Origin: an uncultured Ruminococcus sp.
GTDB lineage: Bacteria; Bacillota; Clostridia; Oscillospirales; Acutalibacteraceae
Assembly (NCBI GenBank): GCA_902798365.1
Contig: CADBWP010000016.1
Span: forward strand, 1 to 34,060
Length of the DNA stretch: 34,060 nucleotides
Direction of reading: 5' to 3'
Shown piece by piece: positions 23,714 through 30,426 of this stretch. A program made the translations under genes and the position numbers. The stretch's first letter is position 1. Every line of letters begins with the position of its first letter. The notes below the pieces were generated by a model. It ran no database searches and was not told the origin of the DNA. It was given only the letters and a program-made list of their open reading frames with translations.

Positions 23714-25606
23714 TCAATTGTATTTGTTGATGACCTCGCCTATCTGACCCGTGTTGTCAAATTCTGCCAGATAGCGCTGGATGTCGGTTGCGTCGTTTAT
23801 GTCAAGTCCGTCGCGGTCAACGTCGGCGGCGGTCTCGTCAAAGACGGGCACGGGAATGTCCGTGAGCCTGCGCTGTATCTCGGTCACGTCGCGTATGGTC
23901 ACCCTGCTGTCGATGTTTGCGTCGCCGAGGATATAGGTCTCGGGCTCTCGTATCAGCTCTGCAAGGTCAAAGGAGCCCCACGCGCCTGCGGCGGCGGTTA
24001 CCTCGACGCCTACCGTGAGCTCGCCGTTTGTGCAGGGAATGTGCTCAAGCAGCGGAACCTTCCAGCACCGCCAGCCGTCTGTGGCAAAGCTCTGCTCGTA
24101 CCGCGTGCCGCCGCTAATCGCATAAATCTTAAGCGAGGCGTTTTCTCCGATGTCGTCGCCCTGTGCGGAAACCGAGAAGGAGTAATTGCCCTCGGAAAGC
24201 CCCGTAACGGTCTGCTCGGCTGAAAATACTACCTGTCCGCTGCTCCAGAAGTGAAGCGATTTGCCTCCGTCTCTCGCGTCGGTGGCTGTGGATGAAATGC
24301 TCACGGTACCTGCGGTCGCTTCGGTGATGCTCCAGGGTGAGGCGTTGCCGCTTTCAAAGGACGGGTTCGCCAAAAGATTCTGCGGCTCATAGGTCGTGCC
24401 GTACCGTACATATTTAAAGGTTTTGAGCGATTCAAGCGGATGACCGTCGGGGTCAAAAAGCGAGGACGGTATGCAGGCGGTCGCGCCGTAATACAGCCCT
24501 GCGTCGTAGGGGTCATAGGCGGCTGAATAAGAGCTTGCCCAGCCCGCGCCGAATTCCTCGCGCTTTGCGCTGCGCTCCGCCTCGGTCTTGCCGGGAACGT
24601 CTATCCATGCGGGCTCCCAGTAGAACATGCCCACGGCGTAGTCGCCCAGCTCTGCCATTGCGCGAACGCAGTCGGCGATCTCGTCCGCCTGACCCTGCAC
24701 GCTCGTCTTGTACGCGCCGATGAGCTCGGAGTCGTATTTCCACGAGGTTTCGGCTATCATCACCTTTTTGCCCGTGAGGTTGTGCACGGCCTCAAGCTGT
24801 TCCTTAAGATTATATATCGTGCCGTGAAATTCGGGGTAGTAAGAGGTGGCAAAAATGTCGTAGTCTATGCCGTAGGTCTGCAAGTCGTTTGCAAAATCGC
24901 TGTACAGACCCCTTTCGGGATTCGTAAAATGCGTGGCTATCAAAATGCCGGGGTCGGTGTCGCGCACCGCCTTTGCGGCTGCCTTCATCAGGGCGTAACG
25001 GCGCGCCTTTGACGTTTCGCCGCACAGACCGCCCGTGGTTTCGTTGCCGACCTGCACCATGCCCACGGTAACGCCGCTTTGGCGTATGGTGTTCAGGCTT
25101 TGAATGGTAAAATCATATATCGCAGTCCTTTTTTCGGCGAGGGTCATGCTCTGCCATGCCTTGGGAGCCTGCTGCTTGCCGGGGTCAGCCCAAAAGTCGG
25201 AGTAGTGAAAGTCAACCAGCAATCCCATGCCGTATGCCGCGGCGCGTTTTCCAAGCTCAACTGCGGTGTCAACCGTGCAGTTGCCGCCTCCGTAGCCGTG
25301 TCCGTTTTCGTCAAAGGGGTCGTTCCACACGCGGACGCGTATATAGTTGACGCCCGATTCGCTCAGGGTCTTGAGCAGATCCTGCTTTCTGCCGTCAAAG
25401 CCGTAAAACTCTCTGCCGCTCGCCTCCAGCGACGGCAGGCTCGAAATATCGGCTCCCGTAATAAAGCTGTCGGACAGCCCCTCTGTCTTTTGCACCGATA
25501 CGGTCTGCGACTGTGCGCGTTCGGGCGTGGCGGCGCTTGTTACCGTGCCGGGCAGCATAAGAGTAACCGTAAGCAATGAAGCAAGCGCTTTAAAAAACCG
25601 TTTCAT
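23714..25606 (-). CDS. GH53 endo-beta-1,4-galactanase with carbohydrate-binding-like domain and dockerin
   Basis: This 630-residue secreted enzyme should cut beta-1,4-galactan side chains of pectin. Signal peptide: 1-26. GH53 catalytic domain: about 46-405, with GADISSL, NYIRVRVWNDP, VDFHYSDFWADPGKQ, acid/base Glu189 (VGNET), nucleophile Glu286 (IAETSW) and FYWEPAW. A beta-sandwich region follows (about 409-553, NLLANPSFESG start), like carbohydrate-binding modules found on galactanases. The C-terminus (558-617) is a type I dockerin with two calcium loops (GDANIDSRVTIRD and DVDRDGLDIND, each followed by an IQR helix). ATG 25606 is preferred over TTG 25612, which abuts the AAGGG ribosome-binding site. 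No cohesin or scaffoldin is in the window. Confidence 0.94.
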   Translation of the reverse strand: MKRFFKALASLLTVTLMLPGTVTSAATPERAQSQTVSVQKTEGLSDSFITGADISSLPSLEASGREFYGFDGRKQDLLKTLSESGVNYIRVRVWNDPFDENGHGYGGGNCTVDTAVELGKRAAAYGMGLLVDFHYSDFWADPGKQQAPKAWQSMTLAEKRTAIYDFTIQSLNTIRQSGVTVGMVQVGNETTGGLCGETSKARRYALMKAAAKAVRDTDPGILIATHFTNPERGLYSDFANDLQTYGIDYDIFATSYYPEFHGTIYNLKEQLEAVHNLTGKKVMIAETSWKYDSELIGAYKTSVQGQADEIADCVRAMAELGDYAVGMFYWEPAWIDVPGKTEAERSAKREEFGAGWASSYSAAYDPYDAGLYYGATACIPSSLFDPDGHPLESLKTFKYVRYGTTYEPQNLLANPSFESGNASPWSITEATAGTVSISSTATDARDGGKSLHFWSSGQVVFSAEQTVTGLSEGNYSFSVSAQGDDIGENASLKIYAISGGTRYEQSFATDGWRCWKVPLLEHIPCTNGELTVGVEVTAAAGAWGSFDLAELIREPETYILGDANIDSRVTIRDVTEIQRRLTDIPVPVFDETAADVDRDGLDINDATDIQRYLAEFDNTGQIGEVINKYN

Positions 25607-25652
25607 CTTCAACCCTTCTTTCGTTAAATGTTTTGAACCGGCGCTTTTTCCT

Positions 25653-25706
25653 TTATTATTATACAGTAATAATCACATTATTATTATACAGTAATAATCA
25701 CATTAT
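25653..25706 (-). promoter_or_regulatory. Tandem 25-bp palindromic repeat, candidate double operator
   Basis: Two exact copies of a 25-bp unit (25653-25677 and 25678-25702) plus four more matching bases. Each contains a dyad, ATTATTA-5-TAATAAT, and each includes a TATAAT -10 box read on the - strand toward the galactanase gene. The arrangement suggests a duplicated binding site for a regulator overlapping the promoter. Confidence 0.6.
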
Positions 25707-25711
25707 GTCTA
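25683..25711 (-). promoter_or_regulatory. Sigma-A promoter for the galactanase gene
   Basis: On the - strand, TAGACA (25711-25706), 17 bases, TATAAT (25688-25683). The second repeat copy offers another TATAAT 25 bases downstream, without a good -35. Confidence 0.7.
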
Positions 25712-25759
25712 TAAAGAAAGCCGAAAAAGCAGACAAAAACAATAAAAACAATTAAACAC

Positions 25760-25787
25760 TTGCAAAATCGGGAAAGTATAGTATAAT
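25760..25787 (+). promoter_or_regulatory. Sigma-A promoter for proS
   Basis: TTGCAA (25760-25765), 16 bases, TATAAT (25782-25787), about 40 bases before the ATG. The short leader leaves no room for a T-box. Confidence 0.75.
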
Positions 25788-25827
25788 AGAAATGTTATGG
25801 AAAAATCCCGCATTTGGAGGAGTTAAT

Positions 25828-27267
25828 ATGGCAGAGAACAAAAAAATGGTCGAGGCTATCACAAGCCGCGACGAGGATTTTGCAAAATGGTACACCGACA
25901 TCGTAAAAAAGGCGGAGCTTGCCGACTATTCGGGCGTTAAGGGGTGCATGGTCATCCGCCCCTACGGCTATGCTATCTGGGAGCTTATGCAGGCGGACAT
26001 GGACAGGCGCTTTAAGGAGACGGGTCACGAGAACGTCTATATGCCCATGTTCATTCCCGAAAGCCTTTTGCAAAGGGAGAAGGATCACGTTGAGGGCTTT
26101 GCCCCCGAGTGCGCGTGGGTCACAATAGGCGGTCAGGAAAAGCTTGCGGAGCGTCTTGCCGTTCGTCCCACCTCGGAGACCCTGTTCTGCGAGCATTACA
26201 AAAAGGTGATCAACACCTACCGCGACCTGCCCAAGCTGTACAATCAATGGTGCAGCGTGGTTCGCTGGGAAAAGACCACGCGTCCGTTTTTGCGCACCTC
26301 CGAGTTTTTGTGGCAGGAGGGTCACACCATGCACGAAACTGCCGAGGAGGCAAAGGAAGAGACCCTCAAGATGCTGCATGTTTATGACGACTTTTACCGC
26401 GAGACCCTCGCTATCCCCGCCGTTATCGGTCAGAAAACCGAAAAGGAAAAGTTTGCGGGAGCCGAGGAGACCTATACAATAGAGCCCATGATGCACAACG
26501 GCGTTGCGCTTCAGGGCGGCACCTCTCACTATTTCGGCGACGGCTTTGCAAAGAGCTTCGGCATCACCTTTGCCGGCAAGGACAACAAGCTGCACTATCC
26601 GCACCAGACCTCATGGGGCACATCTACCCGCATGATGGGCGCGCTTATTATGGTTCACAGCGACGACGACGGCCTTGTGCTGCCGCCTGCCGTGGCGCCT
26701 GTTCAGGTGGTGGTCATCCCCGTCGCCCAGCACAAGGAGGGCGTGCTTGAAAAGGCAAACGAGCTTAAGGCAGAGCTTGCAAAGAGCTTCCGCGTAAAGC
26801 TTGACGACTCCGATCACGCGCCCGGCTGGAAGTTTGCCGAGTACGAGATGAAGGGCGTGCCCGTAAGAGTGGAGATAGGCCCCAAGGATATTGAAAAGGG
26901 TCATTGCGTGGTTGTGCGCCGCGACACGCGCGAAAAGGCGTTTGTGCCGCTCGGCGAGCTGACCGAATATGTAACAAAGCTGATGAAAACCATTCACGAC
27001 GATATGTATGACCGCGCTCTTGAAAACACCAAGGCAAAAACCCACACGGCTGCAAGCTATGACGAGTTTGTAAAGACCGCCGCCGAAAAGCCCGGCTTTA
27101 TCAAGGCTATGTGGTGCGGCGACAGCGCCTGCGAGGACAAGCTCAAGGACGTTACCGGCGGAGTTAAGAGCCGCTGCATCCCCTTTGAGGAGGAGCACAT
27201 CTCTGATGTATGCGTGTGCTGCGGCAGACCCGCGCGCCACATGGTGTTCTGGGGCAAGCAGTATTAA
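25828..27267 (+). CDS. proS: Prolyl-tRNA synthetase, type 3 (archaeal/eukaryote-like)
   Basis: This 479-residue class II aminoacyl-tRNA synthetase charges tRNA-Pro in the cytosol. The short form without the bacterial editing insertion is clear from length. Class II motif 1 lies near MQADMDRRF; motif 2 is [22 protein letters not shown]; motif 3 is [20 protein letters not shown]. The anticodon-binding domain follows, then the type-specific C-terminal zinc-like domain with cysteines in [15 protein letters not shown] and VCVCCGR. ATG 25828 has GGAGGAG just upstream; the frame's earlier TTG overlaps the promoter. metA follows after 41 bases with no terminator, so co-transcription is likely. Confidence 0.98.
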   Translation: MAENKKMVEAITSRDEDFAKWYTDIVKKAELADYSGVKGCMVIRPYGYAIWELMQADMDRRFKETGHENVYMPMFIPESLLQREKDHVEGFAPECAWVTIGGQEKLAERLAVRPTSETLFCEHYKKVINTYRDLPKLYNQWCSVVRWEKTTRPFLRTSEFLWQEGHTMHETAEEAKEETLKMLHVYDDFYRETLAIPAVIGQKTEKEKFAGAEETYTIEPMMHNGVALQGGTSHYFGDGFAKSFGITFAGKDNKLHYPHQTSWGTSTRMMGALIMVHSDDDGLVLPPAVAPVQVVVIPVAQHKEGVLEKANELKAELAKSFRVKLDDSDHAPGWKFAEYEMKGVPVRVEIGPKDIEKGHCVVVRRDTREKAFVPLGELTEYVTKLMKTIHDDMYDRALENTKAKTHTAASYDEFVKTAAEKPGFIKAMWCGDSACEDKLKDVTGGVKSRCIPFEEEHISDVCVCCGRPARHMVFWGKQY

Positions 27268-27308
27268 AAAACCGTTTGCAGATAAATCATTAAAAAGGAA
27301 GTGAGACT

Positions 27309-28277
27309 ATGCCGATAAAGGTTCAGAGCAATTTGCCTGCGATAAAGGTACTGGAAAATGAGAATATTTTTGTCATGCCCAACGAGATCGCGCTCAGGCA
27401 GGACATCCGTCCGCTCAGGATTTTGATTTTAAACCTCATGCCCACCAAGATCGCCACCGAGACCCAGCTTCTGCGCCTGCTGGGCAACAGTCCGCTTCAG
27501 GTGGATATCGAGCTGCTGCAAACCGCCACCCACACCTCAAAAAACACCTCGCCCCATCACCTGACCACCTTTTACAAGACCTTTGAGCAGGTCAGGGAGC
27601 AAACCTTTGACGGGCTGATCATAACGGGCGCGCCCGTTGAGCAGCTTGAATTTGAAGAGGTGGATTACTGGGACGAGCTGTGCGAGATAATGGAGTGGTC
27701 AAAGCACAACGTCTATTCCACCTTCCACATCTGCTGGGGCGCTCAGGCAGGTCTGTATTACCACTATGGCATACCCAAGTACAGCTTTGAAAAAAAGCTC
27801 AGCGGCATTTACACCCACAAGGTGCTCAAGCCCCTGCATCCGCTCATGCGCGGCTTTGACGACACGTTCCGCATCCCGCACTCGCGCTATACGGGCGTAT
27901 CGGAGGCAGATATAAAAAAGAAGGGCAGCCTCGACATATTGGCTGTGTCGGAAATGGCGGGACCCTCGGTCATCTGCAACCGCACGGGCAGGCAGGTGTT
28001 CATCACGGGTCATGCCGAGTACGACCGCGACACCCTTGCAAACGAATACTTCCGCGACATCAGCCGCGGCATAAATCCGGAGATACCATACAATTATTTT
28101 CCCAACGACGACGCCTCGCTTACCCCGCCCATGGTGTGGCGGAGCAACGCGACGCTGTTATACACTAACTGGCTCAACTACTTTGTATATCAGGCGACCC
28201 CGTATGATTTGGGCGAGCTGCTGCAAAAGTATCCCCGGAAAAACAAAACCAATCTATCTCAATACCCGGGACGGTGA
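27309..28277 (+). CDS. metA: Homoserine O-acyltransferase MetA, predicted acetyl-CoA-specific
   Basis: This 322-residue cytosolic enzyme activates homoserine for methionine synthesis. The alignment with characterised MetA proteins needs no gaps up to the active site: Cys142 (ICWGAQA) is the nucleophile, and His235 and Glu237 (GHAEYD) complete the site. Residue 111 is glutamate ([11 protein letters not shown]), not the glycine of E. coli. In Bacillus cereus MetA a glutamate here is reported to confer acetyl-CoA specificity, so this should be an acetyltransferase despite the common succinyltransferase name. AAGGAAG precedes ATG. The radical SAM gene starts five bases after its stop. Confidence 0.96.
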   Translation: MPIKVQSNLPAIKVLENENIFVMPNEIALRQDIRPLRILILNLMPTKIATETQLLRLLGNSPLQVDIELLQTATHTSKNTSPHHLTTFYKTFEQVREQTFDGLIITGAPVEQLEFEEVDYWDELCEIMEWSKHNVYSTFHICWGAQAGLYYHYGIPKYSFEKKLSGIYTHKVLKPLHPLMRGFDDTFRIPHSRYTGVSEADIKKKGSLDILAVSEMAGPSVICNRTGRQVFITGHAEYDRDTLANEYFRDISRGINPEIPYNYFPNDDASLTPPMVWRSNATLLYTNWLNYFVYQATPYDLGELLQKYPRKNKTNLSQYPGR

Positions 28278-28281
28278 CAAA

Positions 28282-29643
28282 ATGAAAACGGTTTATTCGG
28301 GCGACGCCCTTATAAAAAAGCTTGCCGGCAGGCATACGATCCACCCCGACAAGACATATAAAATGTCCTGCTTTGCCTATCCCTTTACACACCGCGGCAG
28401 GCGCTATCTGTTCAATACGGTCACAAGGGAGTGTGTCCGCCTTGAGGAGGGCGAGCTTCCCGAGACCGACGGCTTTTCGGTAAGCGGAGCAGAGGCGGCG
28501 CAAAGCGGCGTGCTCTCACAGCTCGCCGAAAGATTCTTTTTGGCGCCGTGCGACAGGGACGAGGACGCGTTTTACCTCAACCTGTTTCGCCTTTCACGCA
28601 GAATGACGCTCAAAAAGGGCTATATCCTATACACCATTCTGCCCACCACCGCCTGCAATGCGCGCTGCATTTACTGCTACGAAAGCGGCATAAAGTACGA
28701 AACGATGAACGACGCGACCGCAAAGCAGACGGTAAGGTTTATTCTTGACACCTGCCGCCCCGGAAAAAAGATCCAAATAAACTGGTTCGGCGGCGAACCG
28801 CTTGTGGGCGAGGCTGTTATAGACGAGATCACCCGCGGTCTGAACGAGGCAGGGCTCGATTACCGATCAATGATAATCACAAACGGCAGTCTTATTACCC
28901 CCGAGCTTGTGGATAAAATGAAAAAAGACTGGCGCCTGACCTCTGCGCAGGTTTCTATGGATGGCAACGAGGCGGACTACAACTACCGCAAGTGTTATGT
29001 GCACAGCTATGAATCCGCTTACCGCGTCGTGCTGCAAAACGTAAAGCTGCTTGCCGACAGCGGAATAAGAACCGATCTGCGCTGCAATGTCGATAACGAC
29101 AACATCGACGGCGTAAGAACGCTTGCAGATGACATAAAAGCGCTTGCGCCCGACAAAAAATATATTTCGTTTTACCTCACCCTTCTTTTTGACGTGCTCA
29201 AAAGCGAGGCGGGGCTCGAGGTTTGGCAAAAGTCCTTTGAGGTGTCGCGCTATATCGAGAGCCTCGGCTACAGCGTGGTATATCGCTCAAATCCGCTCGA
29301 GATGAAACGCCGCTCCTGCATGGCAGACGACCCCGTAGAGTGCACGGTCATCGCGCCCGACGGCAGAACCTTCAACTGCGAAAACATCATGGCGTTTGAC
29401 CCCACGGGAAACGTTTTTGACGGCGTGACGAACGACGCGCTCGTCCGCAGCTTTGACGAGGCAGAGCCCGTCAGGGAAAAGTGCAGCGGCTGTCTGTATC
29501 TTCCCGAGTGCACAACATTTTCGCGCTGCGGTCACATAGCCGCCAACTGCAAATACTACCGCGGCAAGCGCCTCGACATTATGGTTCGTATGCTCGTTGA
29601 CAGAAAAGACGACATATCCGCACCCGAACAGGGCGGCTGCTGA
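28282..29643 (+). CDS. Radical SAM/SPASM protein, peptide-maturase-like
   Basis: This 453-residue enzyme has a radical SAM core with the cluster motif CNARCIYC (C125, C129, C132), then NWFGGEPL (the GGEP motif binding S-adenosylmethionine) and MITNGSLIT. The C-terminal SPASM region holds many cysteines for auxiliary iron-sulfur clusters (C401 and C404 in KCSGCLYLPEC, then FSRCGHIAANCKYYRG). The 110-residue N-terminal extension includes FNTVTRECVRLEEGE, of a kind seen in enzymes that bind ribosomal peptide substrates or act as sulfatase maturases. No precursor peptide or sulfatase gene is adjacent. It probably modifies a peptide or protein, substrate unknown. It is coupled to metA (4-base gap) with only a weak GGTGA ribosome-binding site. 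Confidence 0.88.
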   Translation: MKTVYSGDALIKKLAGRHTIHPDKTYKMSCFAYPFTHRGRRYLFNTVTRECVRLEEGELPETDGFSVSGAEAAQSGVLSQLAERFFLAPCDRDEDAFYLNLFRLSRRMTLKKGYILYTILPTTACNARCIYCYESGIKYETMNDATAKQTVRFILDTCRPGKKIQINWFGGEPLVGEAVIDEITRGLNEAGLDYRSMIITNGSLITPELVDKMKKDWRLTSAQVSMDGNEADYNYRKCYVHSYESAYRVVLQNVKLLADSGIRTDLRCNVDNDNIDGVRTLADDIKALAPDKKYISFYLTLLFDVLKSEAGLEVWQKSFEVSRYIESLGYSVVYRSNPLEMKRRSCMADDPVECTVIAPDGRTFNCENIMAFDPTGNVFDGVTNDALVRSFDEAEPVREKCSGCLYLPECTTFSRCGHIAANCKYYRGKRLDIMVRMLVDRKDDISAPEQGGC

Positions 29644-29663
29644 TAAGGCGAATGAATGAATTA

Positions 29664-29696
29664 AAAAGGGGCTGACTCGCGTCAGTCCCTTAAAAA
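29664..29696 (+). terminator. Bidirectional intrinsic terminator
   Basis: AAGGGGCTGAC (29666-29676) pairs with GTCAGTCCCTT (29681-29691, one G-T pair), loop TCGC. A-runs and T-runs on both sides let it end both the radical SAM transcript and the convergent DUF1540 gene. Confidence 0.85.
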
Positions 29697-29891
29697 TTAC
29701 AGCGAAAAGGGCTGTTGAGAATGATCGGGCTCAAAGCTTTGGCAGTCGGTGCAGGGCGGCTTGTTGGGGTTTGATTCGTGCGTGCCCACGCGTATCGACT
29801 CAAGCGAGCAGTAGTCCTTTTTGCGGCTGTGGTTTTTGCAGCTTGCAACGCTGCACATTATGCAATGGTTGACGTAACGGTTGTCTGTCAT
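29697..29891 (-). CDS. DUF1540 small cysteine-rich protein
   Basis: This 64-residue protein has the DUF1540 pattern with six cysteines (10, 13, 18, 28, 47, 50): CxxCxxxxC, YC, then the conserved VGTHE and CTDCQSF. It probably folds around a metal such as zinc. Such proteins are common in spore-forming Firmicutes and some are spore-associated, but the role is not known. GAGGTG lies eight bases before the ATG. It is convergent with the radical SAM gene and shares its terminator, and is divergent from the next small gene with 90 bases between. Confidence 0.9.
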   Translation of the reverse strand: MTDNRYVNHCIMCSVASCKNHSRKKDYCSLESIRVGTHESNPNKPPCTDCQSFEPDHSQQPFSL

Positions 29892-29981
29892 TTGTATTCA
29901 CCTCGAAATAATAATTCCCCAAAAGAACAATGTTATTCACAAACCGCCGTGGTCAAAATAATATATACCGAGGTGAAGCTT

Positions 29982-30320
29982 ATGAACGTTTTTTCGGCTG
30001 TAATAATGGTTGTGCTTGCGGTTGCGGGCATGGCGGCGATAGTAAGGGAGCTTTCATGGCTGCTGTTCTGCCGCCGTGACGACCACACGGTTTTGCTCAT
30101 CACGCCGATAAACAAGGACGAGCAAAACGCCGAGCTTGTGCTGCGCAGCGCTCTCGCAAAGCAGCGCAGACTTTGGGGCAGGGGCTGCGGCTCGGCGGTG
30201 TGCCTTGACGCCGAGCTTGACGAAGCCACGCTTAAAATCTGCAAAAGCCTGTGCAAGGAATTCGGATGTCAGAGCTTTATCACAAAGGAAGAACTCTTAA
30301 ATCGTCTTGAATCCCGATAA
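29982..30320 (+). CDS. Small single-pass membrane protein of unknown function
   Basis: This 112-residue protein has one N-terminal membrane helix (about 2-20, FSAVIMVVLAVAGMAAIV) and a cytosolic domain of about 85 residues with VLLITPINKDEQNAELVLRS, then cysteines at CGSAVC and CKSLCKEFGC. It was not recognised as a named family. The pattern of a strand followed by helices (LLITPI...AELVLRSAL) suggests a small alpha/beta fold. ATG 29982 follows GAGGTGA; longer in-frame extensions overlap the divergent gene. No terminator was seen; a new promoter for recD2 begins six bases after the stop. Confidence 0.72.
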   Translation: MNVFSAVIMVVLAVAGMAAIVRELSWLLFCRRDDHTVLLITPINKDEQNAELVLRSALAKQRRLWGRGCGSAVCLDAELDEATLKICKSLCKEFGCQSFITKEELLNRLESR

Positions 30321-30325
30321 ACATA

Positions 30326-30354
30326 TTGTTATTCGCAAAAAAATGGAGTATAAT
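30326..30354 (+). promoter_or_regulatory. Sigma-A promoter for recD2
   Basis: TTGTTA (30326-30331), 17 bases, TATAAT (30349-30354). The predicted start of transcription is close to 30361, just before a perfect inverted repeat. Confidence 0.75.
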
Positions 30355-30361
30355 GACATAA

Positions 30362-30399
30362 GGGCACCTCTGAACAACATTGAATTATCAGAGGTGCCC
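30362..30399 (+). repeat. Perfect 12-bp inverted repeat at the predicted 5' end of the recD2 transcript
   Basis: GGGCACCTCTGA (30362-30373) and TCAGAGGTGCCC (30388-30399) flank a 14-base loop. No U-tract follows, so it is not a terminator. It could be a 5' stabilising hairpin, a regulator site, or a remnant of a short palindromic repeat. Confidence 0.75.
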
Positions 30400-30426
30400 G
30401 TAAGAACTCACAAATAGGTGTCATCT

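Noticed and set aside
27268..27308. SAM riboswitch or T-box before metA/proS
   Set aside because: The metA gap is 41 bases and the proS leader about 35, too short for either, with no conserved T-box bases.
29644..29696. RiPP precursor peptide next to the radical SAM enzyme
   Set aside because: The space holds only a terminator, and the neighbouring small gene is a DUF1540 protein on the opposite strand with a housekeeping-type Cys pattern.
29909..29939. Sigma-G-like promoter (TGAATA-18-ATTATTA) for the DUF1540 gene
   Set aside because: The implied transcript start would fall inside the ribosome-binding site, and the -10 matches only partly.
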